Origin: Burkholderiales bacterium
GTDB lineage: Bacteria > Pseudomonadota > Gammaproteobacteria > Burkholderiales > Burkholderiaceae_C
Reading direction: 5' to 3'
DNA length: 64,000 nucleotides
NCBI GenBank assembly: GCA_003963115.1
Contig: RXJQ01000036.1
Span: forward strand, 1-64,000
The translations under genes were made by a program, and so were the position numbers. The notes under the pieces were generated by a model. That model did not search any database. It was not told where the DNA came from and saw only the letters and a list, made by a program, of their open reading frames with translations. The stretch's first letter is position 1. Each line of letters begins with the position of its first letter. Positions 33,211 through 41,933 of the stretch are shown piece by piece.

Positions 33211-33975
33211 TCAGTTCGCTCGCGCGGCTCGGCGCCTGGTGGCCGCAGCAACGCCAGCCAAGCCCAGGCCCATCAAGGCATAGGTATTTGGCTCGGGAAT
33301 AACGGGCGGCGTGCCGATGACCGAAGTGATCGTCCCGAAGTCGGTCACGCCCGACAAGGCCGCTTTGCCCAGGCTCAGCAAACCCAGGGATTGCGAGAAC
33401 TTGTTAAAGCCGCTGGTCGTGATGGACAGGCCGCTCAGGGTTGTGGAAAACGTACCCGGCCCGGAGATGGCTGTCGAACCCGTGACACTGCCAATGTCCC
33501 AAAGATAGAAATTGGTCAAGGTGCCCACGCCGTTGCCGCCGATCAGGGTCGCGTAGACGCGCTTGTTGGCCAAGTCGACATTGAGGTCCGTCACGGTCAA
33601 GGAACCGCCACTCGATACGCTCTTGAGCACAGGTGCAACCTGGGTCGCACCACCGGTGGTGGCCGCACCCAGCACCTGATTCGTGCTGGTATCAATCGTG
33701 AGCGAGGTAAGCGGTGCACTCACCGATACCTGGCTGTATAAGCCGTCGGAATCCTTGAGGATGTTGCCGACGGCCGCACCGAAGGGCGACACGGAGACCT
33801 TGCCGACATCCAGCGCGCTCGTCAGGTCCGCACTGAAGGTCAGTGTGCCGCTCCCAACAAAGATAAGCCCGTTATAAACACCCGTGCCCGCAGGCACCAC
33901 CACGGACGCCGCCTGCGCCCCCAAGGCCAGGGTCATCAAAGACGCCATGGCGGTCAAACGCACAGCAACTCGCAT
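33211..33975 (-). CDS. PEP-CTERM secreted protein
   Basis: A 254-residue exported protein with a signal peptide (cleaved after LGAQA). The beta-rich mature part lacks a named domain. It ends VIPEPNTYALMGLGLAGVAA then RRRAAR, a canonical PEP-CTERM sorting signal, so an exosortase of the EpsH type should process it. Two adjacent ATG codons precede it; I prefer the second because of spacing from GAGGA. It is paralogous to the next gene upstream (34226-34900), which lacks the tail. Confidence 0.85.
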   Translation of the reverse strand: MRVAVRLTAMASLMTLALGAQAASVVVPAGTGVYNGLIFVGSGTLTFSADLTSALDVGKVSVSPFGAAVGNILKDSDGLYSQVSVSAPLTSLTIDTSTNQVLGAATTGGATQVAPVLKSVSSGGSLTVTDLNVDLANKRVYATLIGGNGVGTLTNFYLWDIGSVTGSTAISGPGTFSTTLSGLSITTSGFNKFSQSLGLLSLGKAALSGVTDFGTITSVIGTPPVIPEPNTYALMGLGLAGVAAATRRRAARAN

Positions 33976-34084
33976 CATGTTTCCTCTCTGACAGTTGAAT
34001 GGATGTGGTCACATTAACGCATAAGGCCATCGCCCATTCAATCTCTCAAAAGCACGCACAAGCAACAGCTTGCAACAGACCCAA

Positions 34085-34116
34085 TGAAAAGGCCCACCCG
34101 TTTGAAGGGGTGGGCC
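34085..34116 (-). terminator. intrinsic terminator after the tail-less paralogue
   Basis: GGCCCACCC (34091-34099) pairs with 34108-34116. On the minus strand the stem is followed by four T. It separates the two paralogous secreted-protein genes into different transcripts. Confidence 0.75.
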
Positions 34117-34225
34117 CGCAAGCCGAACCGATGGCGACCAACGATCAGAGCAGTTTCAGTTTAGGTAAGCCTTGTTGCTGAACGATGGCTTTCAACACGC
34201 CTGTCGGTAAAGTTGTGTGGATCAA

Positions 34226-34900
34226 TCAGGGCGCCGGCACGTAAGGCGTGGCCGACACGGGCTTGGAGCGGAAAGCCACCAGGATGTCCTGCGTCAGGGT
34301 ACCGAAGGTGGTGATGGAGTCCAGCGCAGCGGCCAGGGCCGGCGTGAGCTTGAGCGCCGACTTCATGGTGGCGTTCATCTCAGGCGTCAGCGTCAGTTGA
34401 TCCAGCACTTCGTGAGCGGTGATGGTCAGCGGGAACTTGTACTTGATGCCCAGCGGGGTCTGGGTCTGGAAGTTGTACAGAGGCGATTGCTTGGCCGTGG
34501 TGCCGCCCAGCGGGGTGGTGTCGGCCAGCACCTGCTTGGTCTGGTAGTTGATGGTGAAGTTGGCGATGGTCACGCCCACCGTGCCGGCACCCTTGGCCAG
34601 ACGAGTGAGTTGCAGGGCCGAGCCACTGGCTTGGCCACCGGCGATGCTCAGACCCTTGCCGATCGTGATCGAGGTGATGGGGAAGCTGTAGCTACCGTCC
34701 GTCGGGCTGGTGGCATTGCCCAGGGGCGTGATGGTCACACTGCCTGCGGCGAAGGCGTCCGTGGCCTCAGACGAGAAAGCCTGCACCGAGTTGGCGACCA
34801 GCGCGTTGGTGGGGATGGTCAGACCGGCGTGGGCAGCAGCGCCGGCAGCCATCAGGGCCACGGCCACGGTAAGCGAACGGACAGAAAAAGATTGGTTCAT
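34226..34900 (-). CDS. secreted paralogue lacking a sorting tail
   Basis: A 224-residue exported protein with a signal peptide (cleaved after AAAHA). Its beta-rich mature region lines up with the neighbouring PEP-CTERM protein: SVTITPLGNATSPTDGSYSF against the neighbour's VSVSPFGAAV region, ITSITIG against LTSLTI, and the final ITTFGTLT against VTDFGTIT. It ends at PYVPAP without a hydrophobic tail or basic end, so it should be released rather than sorted. Function unknown. It has its own terminator. Confidence 0.75.
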   Translation of the reverse strand: MNQSFSVRSLTVAVALMAAGAAAHAGLTIPTNALVANSVQAFSSEATDAFAAGSVTITPLGNATSPTDGSYSFPITSITIGKGLSIAGGQASGSALQLTRLAKGAGTVGVTIANFTINYQTKQVLADTTPLGGTTAKQSPLYNFQTQTPLGIKYKFPLTITAHEVLDQLTLTPEMNATMKSALKLTPALAAALDSITTFGTLTQDILVAFRSKPVSATPYVPAP

Positions 34901-35141
34901 CTCGACACTCCTGTGCTAGGTCCATGTGCCCGCTTGGTGATGTGCAGGGCGTTGTGTTGGTGTAGTAAGAATGGTGCGCCTCCACCCCGCCGGGTGTCAT
35001 CAGGCATGCCCCCTGAATAGGGTCCGTAGAAACGTGGAGAAACCGGGTAAAGCAAGGGTTAGCCTTGAGAGATTCATGGGATCACCGATTCGGGGTTTCA
35101 CGTAGTCATGGCGTTAGTACCTAACCGTTTGGGCTGATCAC

Positions 35142-35167
35142 AAAAAAGCCCGGCATGTAGCCGGGCT
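35142..35167 (-). terminator. intrinsic terminator after the chemoreceptor gene
   Basis: AGCCCGGC (35147-35154), loop ATGTA, GCCGGGCT (35160-35167). On the minus strand the stem runs into six T. It lies 27 bases beyond the MCP stop codon. Confidence 0.9.
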
Positions 35168-35193
35168 CGTGTGTTTGGCGTGTGCTGTCGCGA

Positions 35194-36546
35194 TCAGAAG
35201 GTTTCCCAGTCGTCACTGGCTCCTTTGGGTTCTGCGCGAGGTTCGATGACCGGCGGCGTATGCGGTTCGCTGCGCGGTGCGGCTGCCGTGGGCTTGGGCG
35301 TGGCCGCCTGCGCTGCCAGATGCGGTGCGCGGCTGCCGGCACGGCGCTCCGTGCCACCGTAGTTATCAGGCTGTGCAGCGGCGGGCTTGGCAGCCGCTGC
35401 GGCCATCGGGTGCACGTTCACGCTCCGTGAGGACAGGCTGCCACCCATGCCATGGTCCACCTTGAAGACGGCCACGGCCTGCACCAGTTGTTGTGCCTGC
35501 TGCTTGAGGCTTTCGGCAGCGGCGGCGCTTTGCTCGACCAGCGCAGCGTTCTGCTGCGTAGCCTGGTCCATCTGGCTGACGGCATCGCCCACCTGGGCCA
35601 CGCCACTGCTTTGTTCGACGCTGGCGGCGCTGATCTCACCGATGATGTCGGAGACGCGCTTGATCGAGGCCACGATCTCCTGCATGGTCGAGCCGGCCTG
35701 GTCGACCAGACCCGTGCCTTGCTCGACACGCTCCACGCTGGTGTTGATCAGGCTCTTGATTTCCTTGGCGGCCTCGGCGCTGCGTTGCGCCAGATTGCGC
35801 ACTTCGCCGGCCACCACGGCAAAACCGCGGCCTTGCTCGCCTGCACGGGCGGCTTCCACGGCCGCGTTCAGCGCCAGGATGTTGGTCTGGAAGGCGATGC
35901 CGTCGATCACGCTGATGATGTCGGCGATCTTGCGCGAGCTTTCGTTGATACCCTTCATGGTGTCGACCACCTGGGACACGACCTCGCCACCTCGCGCAGC
36001 CACACTGGAGGCGCCTTGCGCCAGTTGATTGGCCTGGCGAGCGTTGTCGGCGTTCTGGCGCACCGTGGAACCCAGTTGCTCCATGGACGAGGCGGTCTGC
36101 TGCAGCGAGGAAGCTTGCTGCTCAGTACGGCCCGACAGGTCCTGGTTGCCTTGGGCGATCTGCGTGCTGGCCGTGGCCACGCTGTCGGAGTTGCGGCGCA
36201 CGGTGCTGACCACATTGGCCATCTCGGAGCGCATGCGGTCGAGGGCTGCGACGAACTCGCCGACCTCGTCGTCACCCTGGTGTACGCCGCGGTTGGCGGT
36301 CAGATTCAGCGCGGCCAGTTCGTCGGCCTGGGCCTTGGCAAAGGCCAGACGTGAAGCCAGGTTGCGCACGATCATGAAGCCACCAATGACGCCGCCGATG
36401 CCAACCAGTGCGCTCACCACGACGAGTGCCGTGGCCGCGCCGCCCTGACTGGCGCCATTCGATTGCGACAAGGCCAGCGCGCAAACGGCAACCACGCCGG
36501 CGAGCATGCCGCCCGTGAGCACCTTGACTTGGGTGGTGAGTTTCAT
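35194..36546 (-). CDS. methyl-accepting chemotaxis protein without a periplasmic sensor domain
   Basis: A 450-residue chemoreceptor. The start at 36546 has AAGGACG upstream. Two membrane helices (about 5-27 and 37-60) lie so close together that almost no periplasmic domain exists, so it must sense cytoplasmic or membrane cues. A HAMP-like segment precedes the signalling domain, whose hairpin tip reads [20 protein letters not shown] and [20 protein letters not shown]. The C-terminus is a Pro/Ala linker ending DDWETF, which fits the WETF-type tether for CheR/CheB methylation enzymes. It is monocistronic and divergent from the AraC gene. Confidence 0.9.
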   Translation of the reverse strand: MKLTTQVKVLTGGMLAGVVAVCALALSQSNGASQGGAATALVVVSALVGIGGVIGGFMIVRNLASRLAFAKAQADELAALNLTANRGVHQGDDEVGEFVAALDRMRSEMANVVSTVRRNSDSVATASTQIAQGNQDLSGRTEQQASSLQQTASSMEQLGSTVRQNADNARQANQLAQGASSVAARGGEVVSQVVDTMKGINESSRKIADIISVIDGIAFQTNILALNAAVEAARAGEQGRGFAVVAGEVRNLAQRSAEAAKEIKSLINTSVERVEQGTGLVDQAGSTMQEIVASIKRVSDIIGEISAASVEQSSGVAQVGDAVSQMDQATQQNAALVEQSAAAAESLKQQAQQLVQAVAVFKVDHGMGGSLSSRSVNVHPMAAAAAKPAAAQPDNYGGTERRAGSRAPHLAAQAATPKPTAAAPRSEPHTPPVIEPRAEPKGASDDWETF

Positions 36547-36814
36547 GAACAACGTCCTTCTCTTCGACTTGGTCAATCCATTGAAGTCCGCGCCCCGCCC
36601 CAACAGGGACCGGCCTCGCAGACTCAGCGACTTGCTATCGGCGTTGCTATCGGCGCAAAGGGCCCCCAACTTGAATTCAGGACGTGCGCACGGGCCGCCA
36701 ACGCCCTCAAGCAGGTGGCGATTCGTGACGCATGGCGCAATCGATCGCCACAGCCCCGCGCCTTGCTCCACAATGACGCGTTAAATCGAAGTCATCACGC
36801 TGTACCTGCCGTCC

Positions 36815-37885
36815 ATGCCCCCACCCCAGCCCTGGAATGCCACGATCCCGGCCTCCTACGGTCTGTCGCTGCTGTCGCTGATGACAGAGCGGGGCTACGC
36901 CACGGACAGCGTCCTCGAAGGCAGCCAGCTCGAGCGCAGCCAGTTGCAGGACCAGCACGCCCAGATCGGCGGCTGGCAGTACGTGGTCATGCTCAACAAC
37001 GCGCTGCGCCTGGGTGGCGACGATGGCCTGGCCTACGAGCTGGGCCTGCGCAGCCAGGTCACCAAGCATGGCTTCGTGGGCTTTGGCCTGCTCAGCTGCG
37101 CCAACCTGCGCGAGGCCATCGAGTTCAGCGAGCGCTATTTCCAGGCCCGCGTGTCGGTGTTCCGCAGCGAGGTGACCATCAAGAGCGATCAGGTGGTCAT
37201 CGGCCTGCACGAGACTGTACCCATGGGGCCCATGCGCCCCTTGATCATGGACATGGCCCTGGTCGAGCTGTGCAGCTTGTTCGCCAAGGTGATGGGGCTG
37301 GACCCGTCCACCTCCGGCTGGATCAGCGAGATCTGGGTGCCCTACCCCGAGCCGCCCGCCTACGCGCGCTACAAGGCCCGTCTGCCGCGCTTTCGCTTCA
37401 AGCAGTCGGCCGTGCAGATCCGCTTTCCAGCGCGGTTGCTGGATGCGCCCATCCCCTCGGCAGACCCGGTCAGCGTGCGGTTGGCCATCGACCGCTGCGA
37501 GCAGGAGATCGCCAGCAAGGCCAGCCAGCAGACCACCTCGGACATGGTCTACACCCGGCTGGTGTGCAAAGACGGCCGCTACCCGGACGTGGCCACGATG
37601 GCCAGTTGCCTGTTGATGTCGGAGCGCACGCTCAAGCGCCGCCTGCAAGAGGAAGGCAGCAGCTTCCAGGCGCTGCTGGACAAAGTGCGCCACCAAGACA
37701 GCCTGCGCCTGCTGGAGAACCCGGCGCTGGCCATCAAGCAGGTGGCCGAGGCCGTGGGCTATGCGGACCCCGCCAACTTCGCCAGAGCCTTCGCCAAGTG
37801 GACCGGTTTTTCACCACGTGAATGGCGTCAGCGCCAGACCAGACCTGACGCGTTTGAAGCACCTGGACCACTTGGCCCAAATTGA
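36815..37885 (+). CDS. AraC-family transcription regulator
   Basis: A 356-residue regulator. The N-terminal two-thirds is the PF12625-type ligand/dimerisation domain found in OruR/ArgR-like regulators (GLRSQVTKHGFVGFGLLSCA, ERYFQARVSVFRSEV). The C-terminal HTH_18 region carries SERTLKRRLQEEGSSFQALL and GYADPANFARAFAKWTGFSP. It lies 85 bases upstream of a fatty-acid desaturase on the same strand, so it may control it. Divergent from the chemoreceptor. Confidence 0.9.
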   Translation: MPPPQPWNATIPASYGLSLLSLMTERGYATDSVLEGSQLERSQLQDQHAQIGGWQYVVMLNNALRLGGDDGLAYELGLRSQVTKHGFVGFGLLSCANLREAIEFSERYFQARVSVFRSEVTIKSDQVVIGLHETVPMGPMRPLIMDMALVELCSLFAKVMGLDPSTSGWISEIWVPYPEPPAYARYKARLPRFRFKQSAVQIRFPARLLDAPIPSADPVSVRLAIDRCEQEIASKASQQTTSDMVYTRLVCKDGRYPDVATMASCLLMSERTLKRRLQEEGSSFQALLDKVRHQDSLRLLENPALAIKQVAEAVGYADPANFARAFAKWTGFSPREWRQRQTRPDAFEAPGPLGPN

Positions 37886-37969
37886 CAGGTTTTCGGCCTG
37901 ATCACCCCTCACGGTGACCGGGCCTGGCTGGGTACGCTTCGTGGTGAGATTGCCGATAATGAGGAGACC

Positions 37970-39067
37970 ATGAGCCAACACGTCAACCCCAACCGCATGA
38001 GCGATGCGCAGAAGTCCGAGCACATCCGGGCGGTGGTCCTGCAAGCTGGTGTCGAGCTGCGCCAGCGTCATCCCTGGCTGCGCCATCAGGATGCCATCGG
38101 CGTCACGGTGATGACCGTGTCCCTGCTGGGCATGATCGCCAGTGGCTGGGCCTACATCGCCGGGCAGATTCCCTGGTGGGTCTGCGTGCCGGTCACGGCC
38201 ATCTTCGCGTCCTTCATCCACGAGCTGGAGCACGACCTCATCCACCAGATGTACTTCCGTGACAAGCCCTGGGCCAACAGCCTGATGCTGGGCATTGGTT
38301 GGGTGGCGCGGGCCAGCACCGTCAGCCCCTTCGTGCGCCGCAAGCTGCACTTGCATCACCACAAGGTGTCGGGCACCGAGTCGGACCTGGAAGAGCGCGG
38401 CATCACCAATGGCGAGCGCTGGGGCATTCGCCGCCTGCTGATGACGGCCGACAACCTGCTGGGCATCATGCTGCGCCCCGAGACGATGCGCAAAGCGCTG
38501 TTCGCCTATGTGAAGGCGCAAAAGCCTCGTGACAAGCAGGAGTTCACCAGCCTGGTGCGCGAACAGGCGTCTGCCTTCTTCCCCATCGGCACGCTCTACA
38601 ACCTGGTCTTCCACGCCTGGCTGGCCTTGCATCTCTTCGCCTGGGTGGCCCCCTTGCTGGGCTACACCGGCCCCGGTTGGCTGGGCGGCGTGCTCGAGAA
38701 GTTGGATGTATTGGGCGTGGTGTACATGCTGCCCAGCCTCCTGCGCACCTTCAGCATCCAGTTCATCAGCTCGAACATGCACTACTACGGCGATGTGGAG
38801 GCACGCAATGCCATGCAGCAGTGCCAGGTGCTCAACCCCTGGTGGCTGATGCCGCTGCAGCTGTTCTGCTTCAATTTCGGCAGCACGCACGCCATCCACC
38901 ACTTCGCGGTGAAGGAGCCGTTCTACATCCGTCAATGGAACGCCGGCATCGCCCACAAGGTGATGCGCGAGATGGGCGTGCGCTTCAATGACTTCGGCAC
39001 CTTCAAGCGGGCCAACCGCTTCCACCGCGGGCCCGCCCCGGTGCCGACACAAGTGCGCTCGGCTTGA
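37970..39067 (+). CDS. membrane fatty-acid desaturase
   Basis: A 365-residue integral membrane di-iron enzyme. The three histidine boxes are present: HELEHD (about residues 84-89), HLHHH (about 126-130) and HAIHH (about 308-312), interspersed with four or five hydrophobic helices. The reaction is oxygen-dependent insertion of a double bond (or hydroxylation) in an acyl chain at the inner membrane. The exact substrate and position cannot be read from sequence. It follows an AraC regulator and precedes murU, both on the same strand. Confidence 0.88.
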   Translation: MSQHVNPNRMSDAQKSEHIRAVVLQAGVELRQRHPWLRHQDAIGVTVMTVSLLGMIASGWAYIAGQIPWWVCVPVTAIFASFIHELEHDLIHQMYFRDKPWANSLMLGIGWVARASTVSPFVRRKLHLHHHKVSGTESDLEERGITNGERWGIRRLLMTADNLLGIMLRPETMRKALFAYVKAQKPRDKQEFTSLVREQASAFFPIGTLYNLVFHAWLALHLFAWVAPLLGYTGPGWLGGVLEKLDVLGVVYMLPSLLRTFSIQFISSNMHYYGDVEARNAMQQCQVLNPWWLMPLQLFCFNFGSTHAIHHFAVKEPFYIRQWNAGIAHKVMREMGVRFNDFGTFKRANRFHRGPAPVPTQVRSA

Positions 39068-39106
39068 TCGACAATGGGAGGCTGACGCTTCAAGCAGCCT
39101 CCCGAG

Positions 39107-39838
39107 ATGCCCCCACTACACCCGCTACAAGCTCCTGCCCTGATCCTGGCCGCCGGCCGCGGCGAACGCATGCGGCCCCTGACCGACACCACGCCCAAGC
39201 CTTTGCTGGCTGTGCAGGGCAAGCCGCTGATCGAGTGGCATCTGGAGGCGCTGGCCCGTGATGGCGTGCGCGAGGTCGTGATCAACACGGCCCATCTGGA
39301 AGACCAGTTCCCCGCCGCGCTGGGTGATGGCAGCCGCTGGGGCTTGCGCATCCGCTACTCGATGGAAGGGCGTGACCATGGCGGCGCACTGGAAACGGCC
39401 GGCGGCATCGCCAAGGCCTTGCCCATGCTGGGCGACACCTTCTGGGTGCTGGCCGGCGACGTGTTTGTGCTGGGCTTTCGGTTCGACGCGAGCGAGGCCG
39501 AGGCCTTCGCGCAAGACAGCGACTGGGGCCGCATATGGCTGGTGCCCAACCCTGCTCATGTGCCGCAAGGTGACTTCGCCTTGAGCGATGCGGGACGTGT
39601 ACTGCGCAAGGACGCGGCCCCCAGCGGCACACCGACCTACACCTACTCGACCATCGGCCTGTACCGGCCGGCCATGGTGGCGGGCATTGCGGCAGGCGAG
39701 AAAGCCGCGCTGCGCCCTAGTCTGGAGCGCGCCATTGATGCGGGCAGGCTTTCCGGGCGCCTCTACACGGGCCCCTGGGTGGACGTGGGCACGCCGCAGC
39801 GCCTGGCGGAGCTGAACGCCTTGGACGCCGTAGGTTGA
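39107..39838 (+). CDS. murU: N-acetylmuramate alpha-1-phosphate uridylyltransferase
   Basis: A 243-residue cytoplasmic nucleotidyltransferase of the peptidoglycan recycling pathway. It joins MurNAc-1-phosphate to UTP to give UDP-MurNAc, bypassing fosfomycin-sensitive synthesis. The N-terminal signature LAAGRGERMRPLTDTTPKPL (about residues 14-33), the substrate-binding GRDHGGALETAGGI, and the metal-binding VLAGDVF (Asp) are all present. Length matches Pseudomonas-type MurU. The partner kinase gene amgK is not adjacent here, though the two are often neighbours. It is nine bases before speD. Confidence 0.85.
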   Translation: MPPLHPLQAPALILAAGRGERMRPLTDTTPKPLLAVQGKPLIEWHLEALARDGVREVVINTAHLEDQFPAALGDGSRWGLRIRYSMEGRDHGGALETAGGIAKALPMLGDTFWVLAGDVFVLGFRFDASEAEAFAQDSDWGRIWLVPNPAHVPQGDFALSDAGRVLRKDAAPSGTPTYTYSTIGLYRPAMVAGIAAGEKAALRPSLERAIDAGRLSGRLYTGPWVDVGTPQRLAELNALDAVG

Positions 39839-39846
39839 CACACGTG

Positions 39847-40272
39847 ATGACCGCTGCACCCTCCCCTGGCACACCGCACCCCGCCGGCACGCACCTGACG
39901 GCCGACCTGTCGGGTTGCGCGCCAGACCACCCCTGGATGAGCCAGCCCGAGGCCTTGCGCGACGCCTGCGTGCAGGCCGTGGCGGACGTGGGCCTGCACG
40001 CCGTGGGGCAGTGCTTTCACCGTTTCTCGCCCGCGCCGGGACAAGGCCAGGCGGGCATCACCGGCGTCGTGCTGCTGGCCGAATCCCACCTGGCGGTGCA
40101 CACCTGGCCGGAGCTGGGCGTGGTCACGCTCGACGTGTATGTATGCAACCTGCTGAGCGACAACGCCGAGCGGGCACAGCGTCTGATGGACCAGCTGGTG
40201 GCAGGCTTCGAGCCACGGCAGCAGGCGCGTCAGGCCATGCGGCGCGCCATACCGGACGCGGCCAGCACCTGA
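39847..40272 (+). CDS. speD: S-adenosylmethionine decarboxylase proenzyme
   Basis: A 141-residue proenzyme that self-cleaves to form a pyruvoyl cofactor and supplies the aminopropyl donor for spermidine. Ser80 (in LLAESHLAVHTWPE) is the cleavage residue, His85 and Cys100 (DVYVC) the processing/catalytic pair. Their spacing matches the class 1b SpeD residues. I chose the ATG at 39847; an upstream TTG is less likely. It is convergent with, and overlaps by 43 bases, the FAD-oxidoreductase gene of an operon that encodes a spermidine synthase, so decarboxylated SAM made here would feed that enzyme. Confidence 0.9.
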   Translation: MTAAPSPGTPHPAGTHLTADLSGCAPDHPWMSQPEALRDACVQAVADVGLHAVGQCFHRFSPAPGQGQAGITGVVLLAESHLAVHTWPELGVVTLDVYVCNLLSDNAERAQRLMDQLVAGFEPRQQARQAMRRAIPDAAST

Positions 40273-41933
40273 GTGGCAGCCCTCACGCCGTGCGTAAAGG
40301 CTTCTTCAAACACCGAGTAGGCCGACAGGTCGCTGTGGGCAAAGTGCACGCGCCCATGAGGCTGGGCCAAGGCAGCCAGCGCGTCGTGGCCCCTCACACC
40401 CGGCGCGGGGATGCTCATGGCGTGGCCATACCGCATCAGGTGCGCCTGACCGACCAGGCCGGGCAGGTCCGGGTGGATGCGTACCAGATCGCTGGCCACA
40501 CGCTGGGCCCAGTCCTGCCAGCTGTCTTGCAGCAGGGCCTTGCGCCAGGCCTGCTCCTGCGCCCGGCTTTGGCCGCCCAGCGCCCAGTAATGGGTCAACA
40601 GCATGGGCCCGGTCACCGGTGAGAGGCTTTGATGCCGGGCATCGACATAGCCCAGCGAGGGCGCCTCGACACCCGGCACGCCCATATGCGTATACGCCAC
40701 GTTGTCCCATGAGAGCGGTGCACCGGGCCGGTCAAAGAAAGGCTTGTCCAGCAGCAGGTTGCTGACGAGCCAGGGCGCGTACTGCATGCGTGGCGCCATC
40801 TCCTGCACTGGCGGCACGGGTGTCTTGAGCAAGCGGTTCGCCACGAATAGAGGCACAGCCAGGATGAGCTGCCTGGCCACCCAGGTCTGTGCGCACTGGC
40901 GCTTGACCTGCCAGCTGCGCACGCTCACCTCGTGGCGCCGCGCGTCGATGTCCAGCGCCACGTGCCCGGCCTGCCACCGCGAACCCAGGTCTTGCGCAAG
41001 ATGACGCGTGAGCCAGCCGTTGCCCTCGGGCCAGGTGAGCACGGCATCGTGGCCTTCGCCCTGACCGGGTGCGTCGAAGCCGTGGCGGCTGGCGAAGTAG
41101 TGCAGGCCAGCCCAGGCTGACACACGCTGCATGCCGGCGCCATAGTCATCGCGGCACACGTAATCCAGCAGCCACAGCAAGGGCTTGGAGGTGTAGTTCT
41201 TGTCTTGCAGCCATTGGGCGAAGCTTTGCTGGTCCAGCGCGGCCAGGCCTGCGTGCCAGGGGCGCTTCGTGGTCGGCACGGCGAAGCCCAGCTCCCGGGT
41301 CGCGCTGGCCACGTCTTGTGCAAAACGGCGGTACTGGGCCTGGTCTTCGGTGCTGAGGCCCTGCTGCGGCAGCAAGCCATCGAACCACTGGCCGCGCCAC
41401 AGGCCGGGCTTGTCCTGCTTCGCGTCCGGCACGAAGAGGCGCTCATGCGGACTGTAACAGAGGTGGCGCTCGTCACCCACCCAACGACCATGCTCATGGC
41501 GGATCAGGCCGATCTCCTCCAGCCATTGCGCGACCTCCGTGGCATCTGGCCCCGGCATGGGCAGGTAGTGCGCACCCAGCGGACAGGGCAGCGCCCCCAT
41601 CATGTGGCCGCGCGCGTTGCCGCCGGGCTGGTCTTCCAGGTCCAGCACCACCAGATCATCAAGTCCTGCCTGCATCAAGGTACGGGCCGCCGACAGTCCG
41701 GCCACGCCCGCGCCGATGATCAGGGTATGCACGCGGATGGGTTCGCCGCAGGTGGCTTGCGGTGTCTTCGCATCACGCCAGGCATGAGCACGGTCCACAT
41801 GGGCTCCGACCCAGCCGCCTTGCAGGTCGGCACGCAGCAAGCTGGCTTCGTGATGCCAACAAGCGCTCAGGCCCGGCAGCAGGCAGGATGCGGTCGTGGC
41901 GGCAGACACACTCAACCATTGCCGGCGCTTCAT
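40230..41933 (-). CDS. exported FAD-dependent oxidoreductase lipoprotein
   Basis: A 567-residue amine-oxidase-like flavoprotein. The N-terminus has a twin-arginine start (MKRRQWLS) and a lipobox (GLSAC, Cys25), so it is probably Tat-exported and lipid-anchored. The FAD-binding motif IIGAGVAGLSAARTL lies at about 71-85, followed by QPGGNARGHMMGAL-type flavin contacts. The start overlaps the spermidine synthase stop (ATGA), making it the last gene of the SPFH/DUF4178/DUF350/spermidine synthase operon. A polyamine-type substrate is an inference from context. Its 3' end overlaps speD on the other strand by 43 bases. Confidence 0.8.
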   Translation of the reverse strand: MKRRQWLSVSAATTASCLLPGLSACWHHEASLLRADLQGGWVGAHVDRAHAWRDAKTPQATCGEPIRVHTLIIGAGVAGLSAARTLMQAGLDDLVVLDLEDQPGGNARGHMMGALPCPLGAHYLPMPGPDATEVAQWLEEIGLIRHEHGRWVGDERHLCYSPHERLFVPDAKQDKPGLWRGQWFDGLLPQQGLSTEDQAQYRRFAQDVASATRELGFAVPTTKRPWHAGLAALDQQSFAQWLQDKNYTSKPLLWLLDYVCRDDYGAGMQRVSAWAGLHYFASRHGFDAPGQGEGHDAVLTWPEGNGWLTRHLAQDLGSRWQAGHVALDIDARRHEVSVRSWQVKRQCAQTWVARQLILAVPLFVANRLLKTPVPPVQEMAPRMQYAPWLVSNLLLDKPFFDRPGAPLSWDNVAYTHMGVPGVEAPSLGYVDARHQSLSPVTGPMLLTHYWALGGQSRAQEQAWRKALLQDSWQDWAQRVASDLVRIHPDLPGLVGQAHLMRYGHAMSIPAPGVRGHDALAALAQPHGRVHFAHSDLSAYSVFEEAFTHGVRAATQVLAASGMARRMA

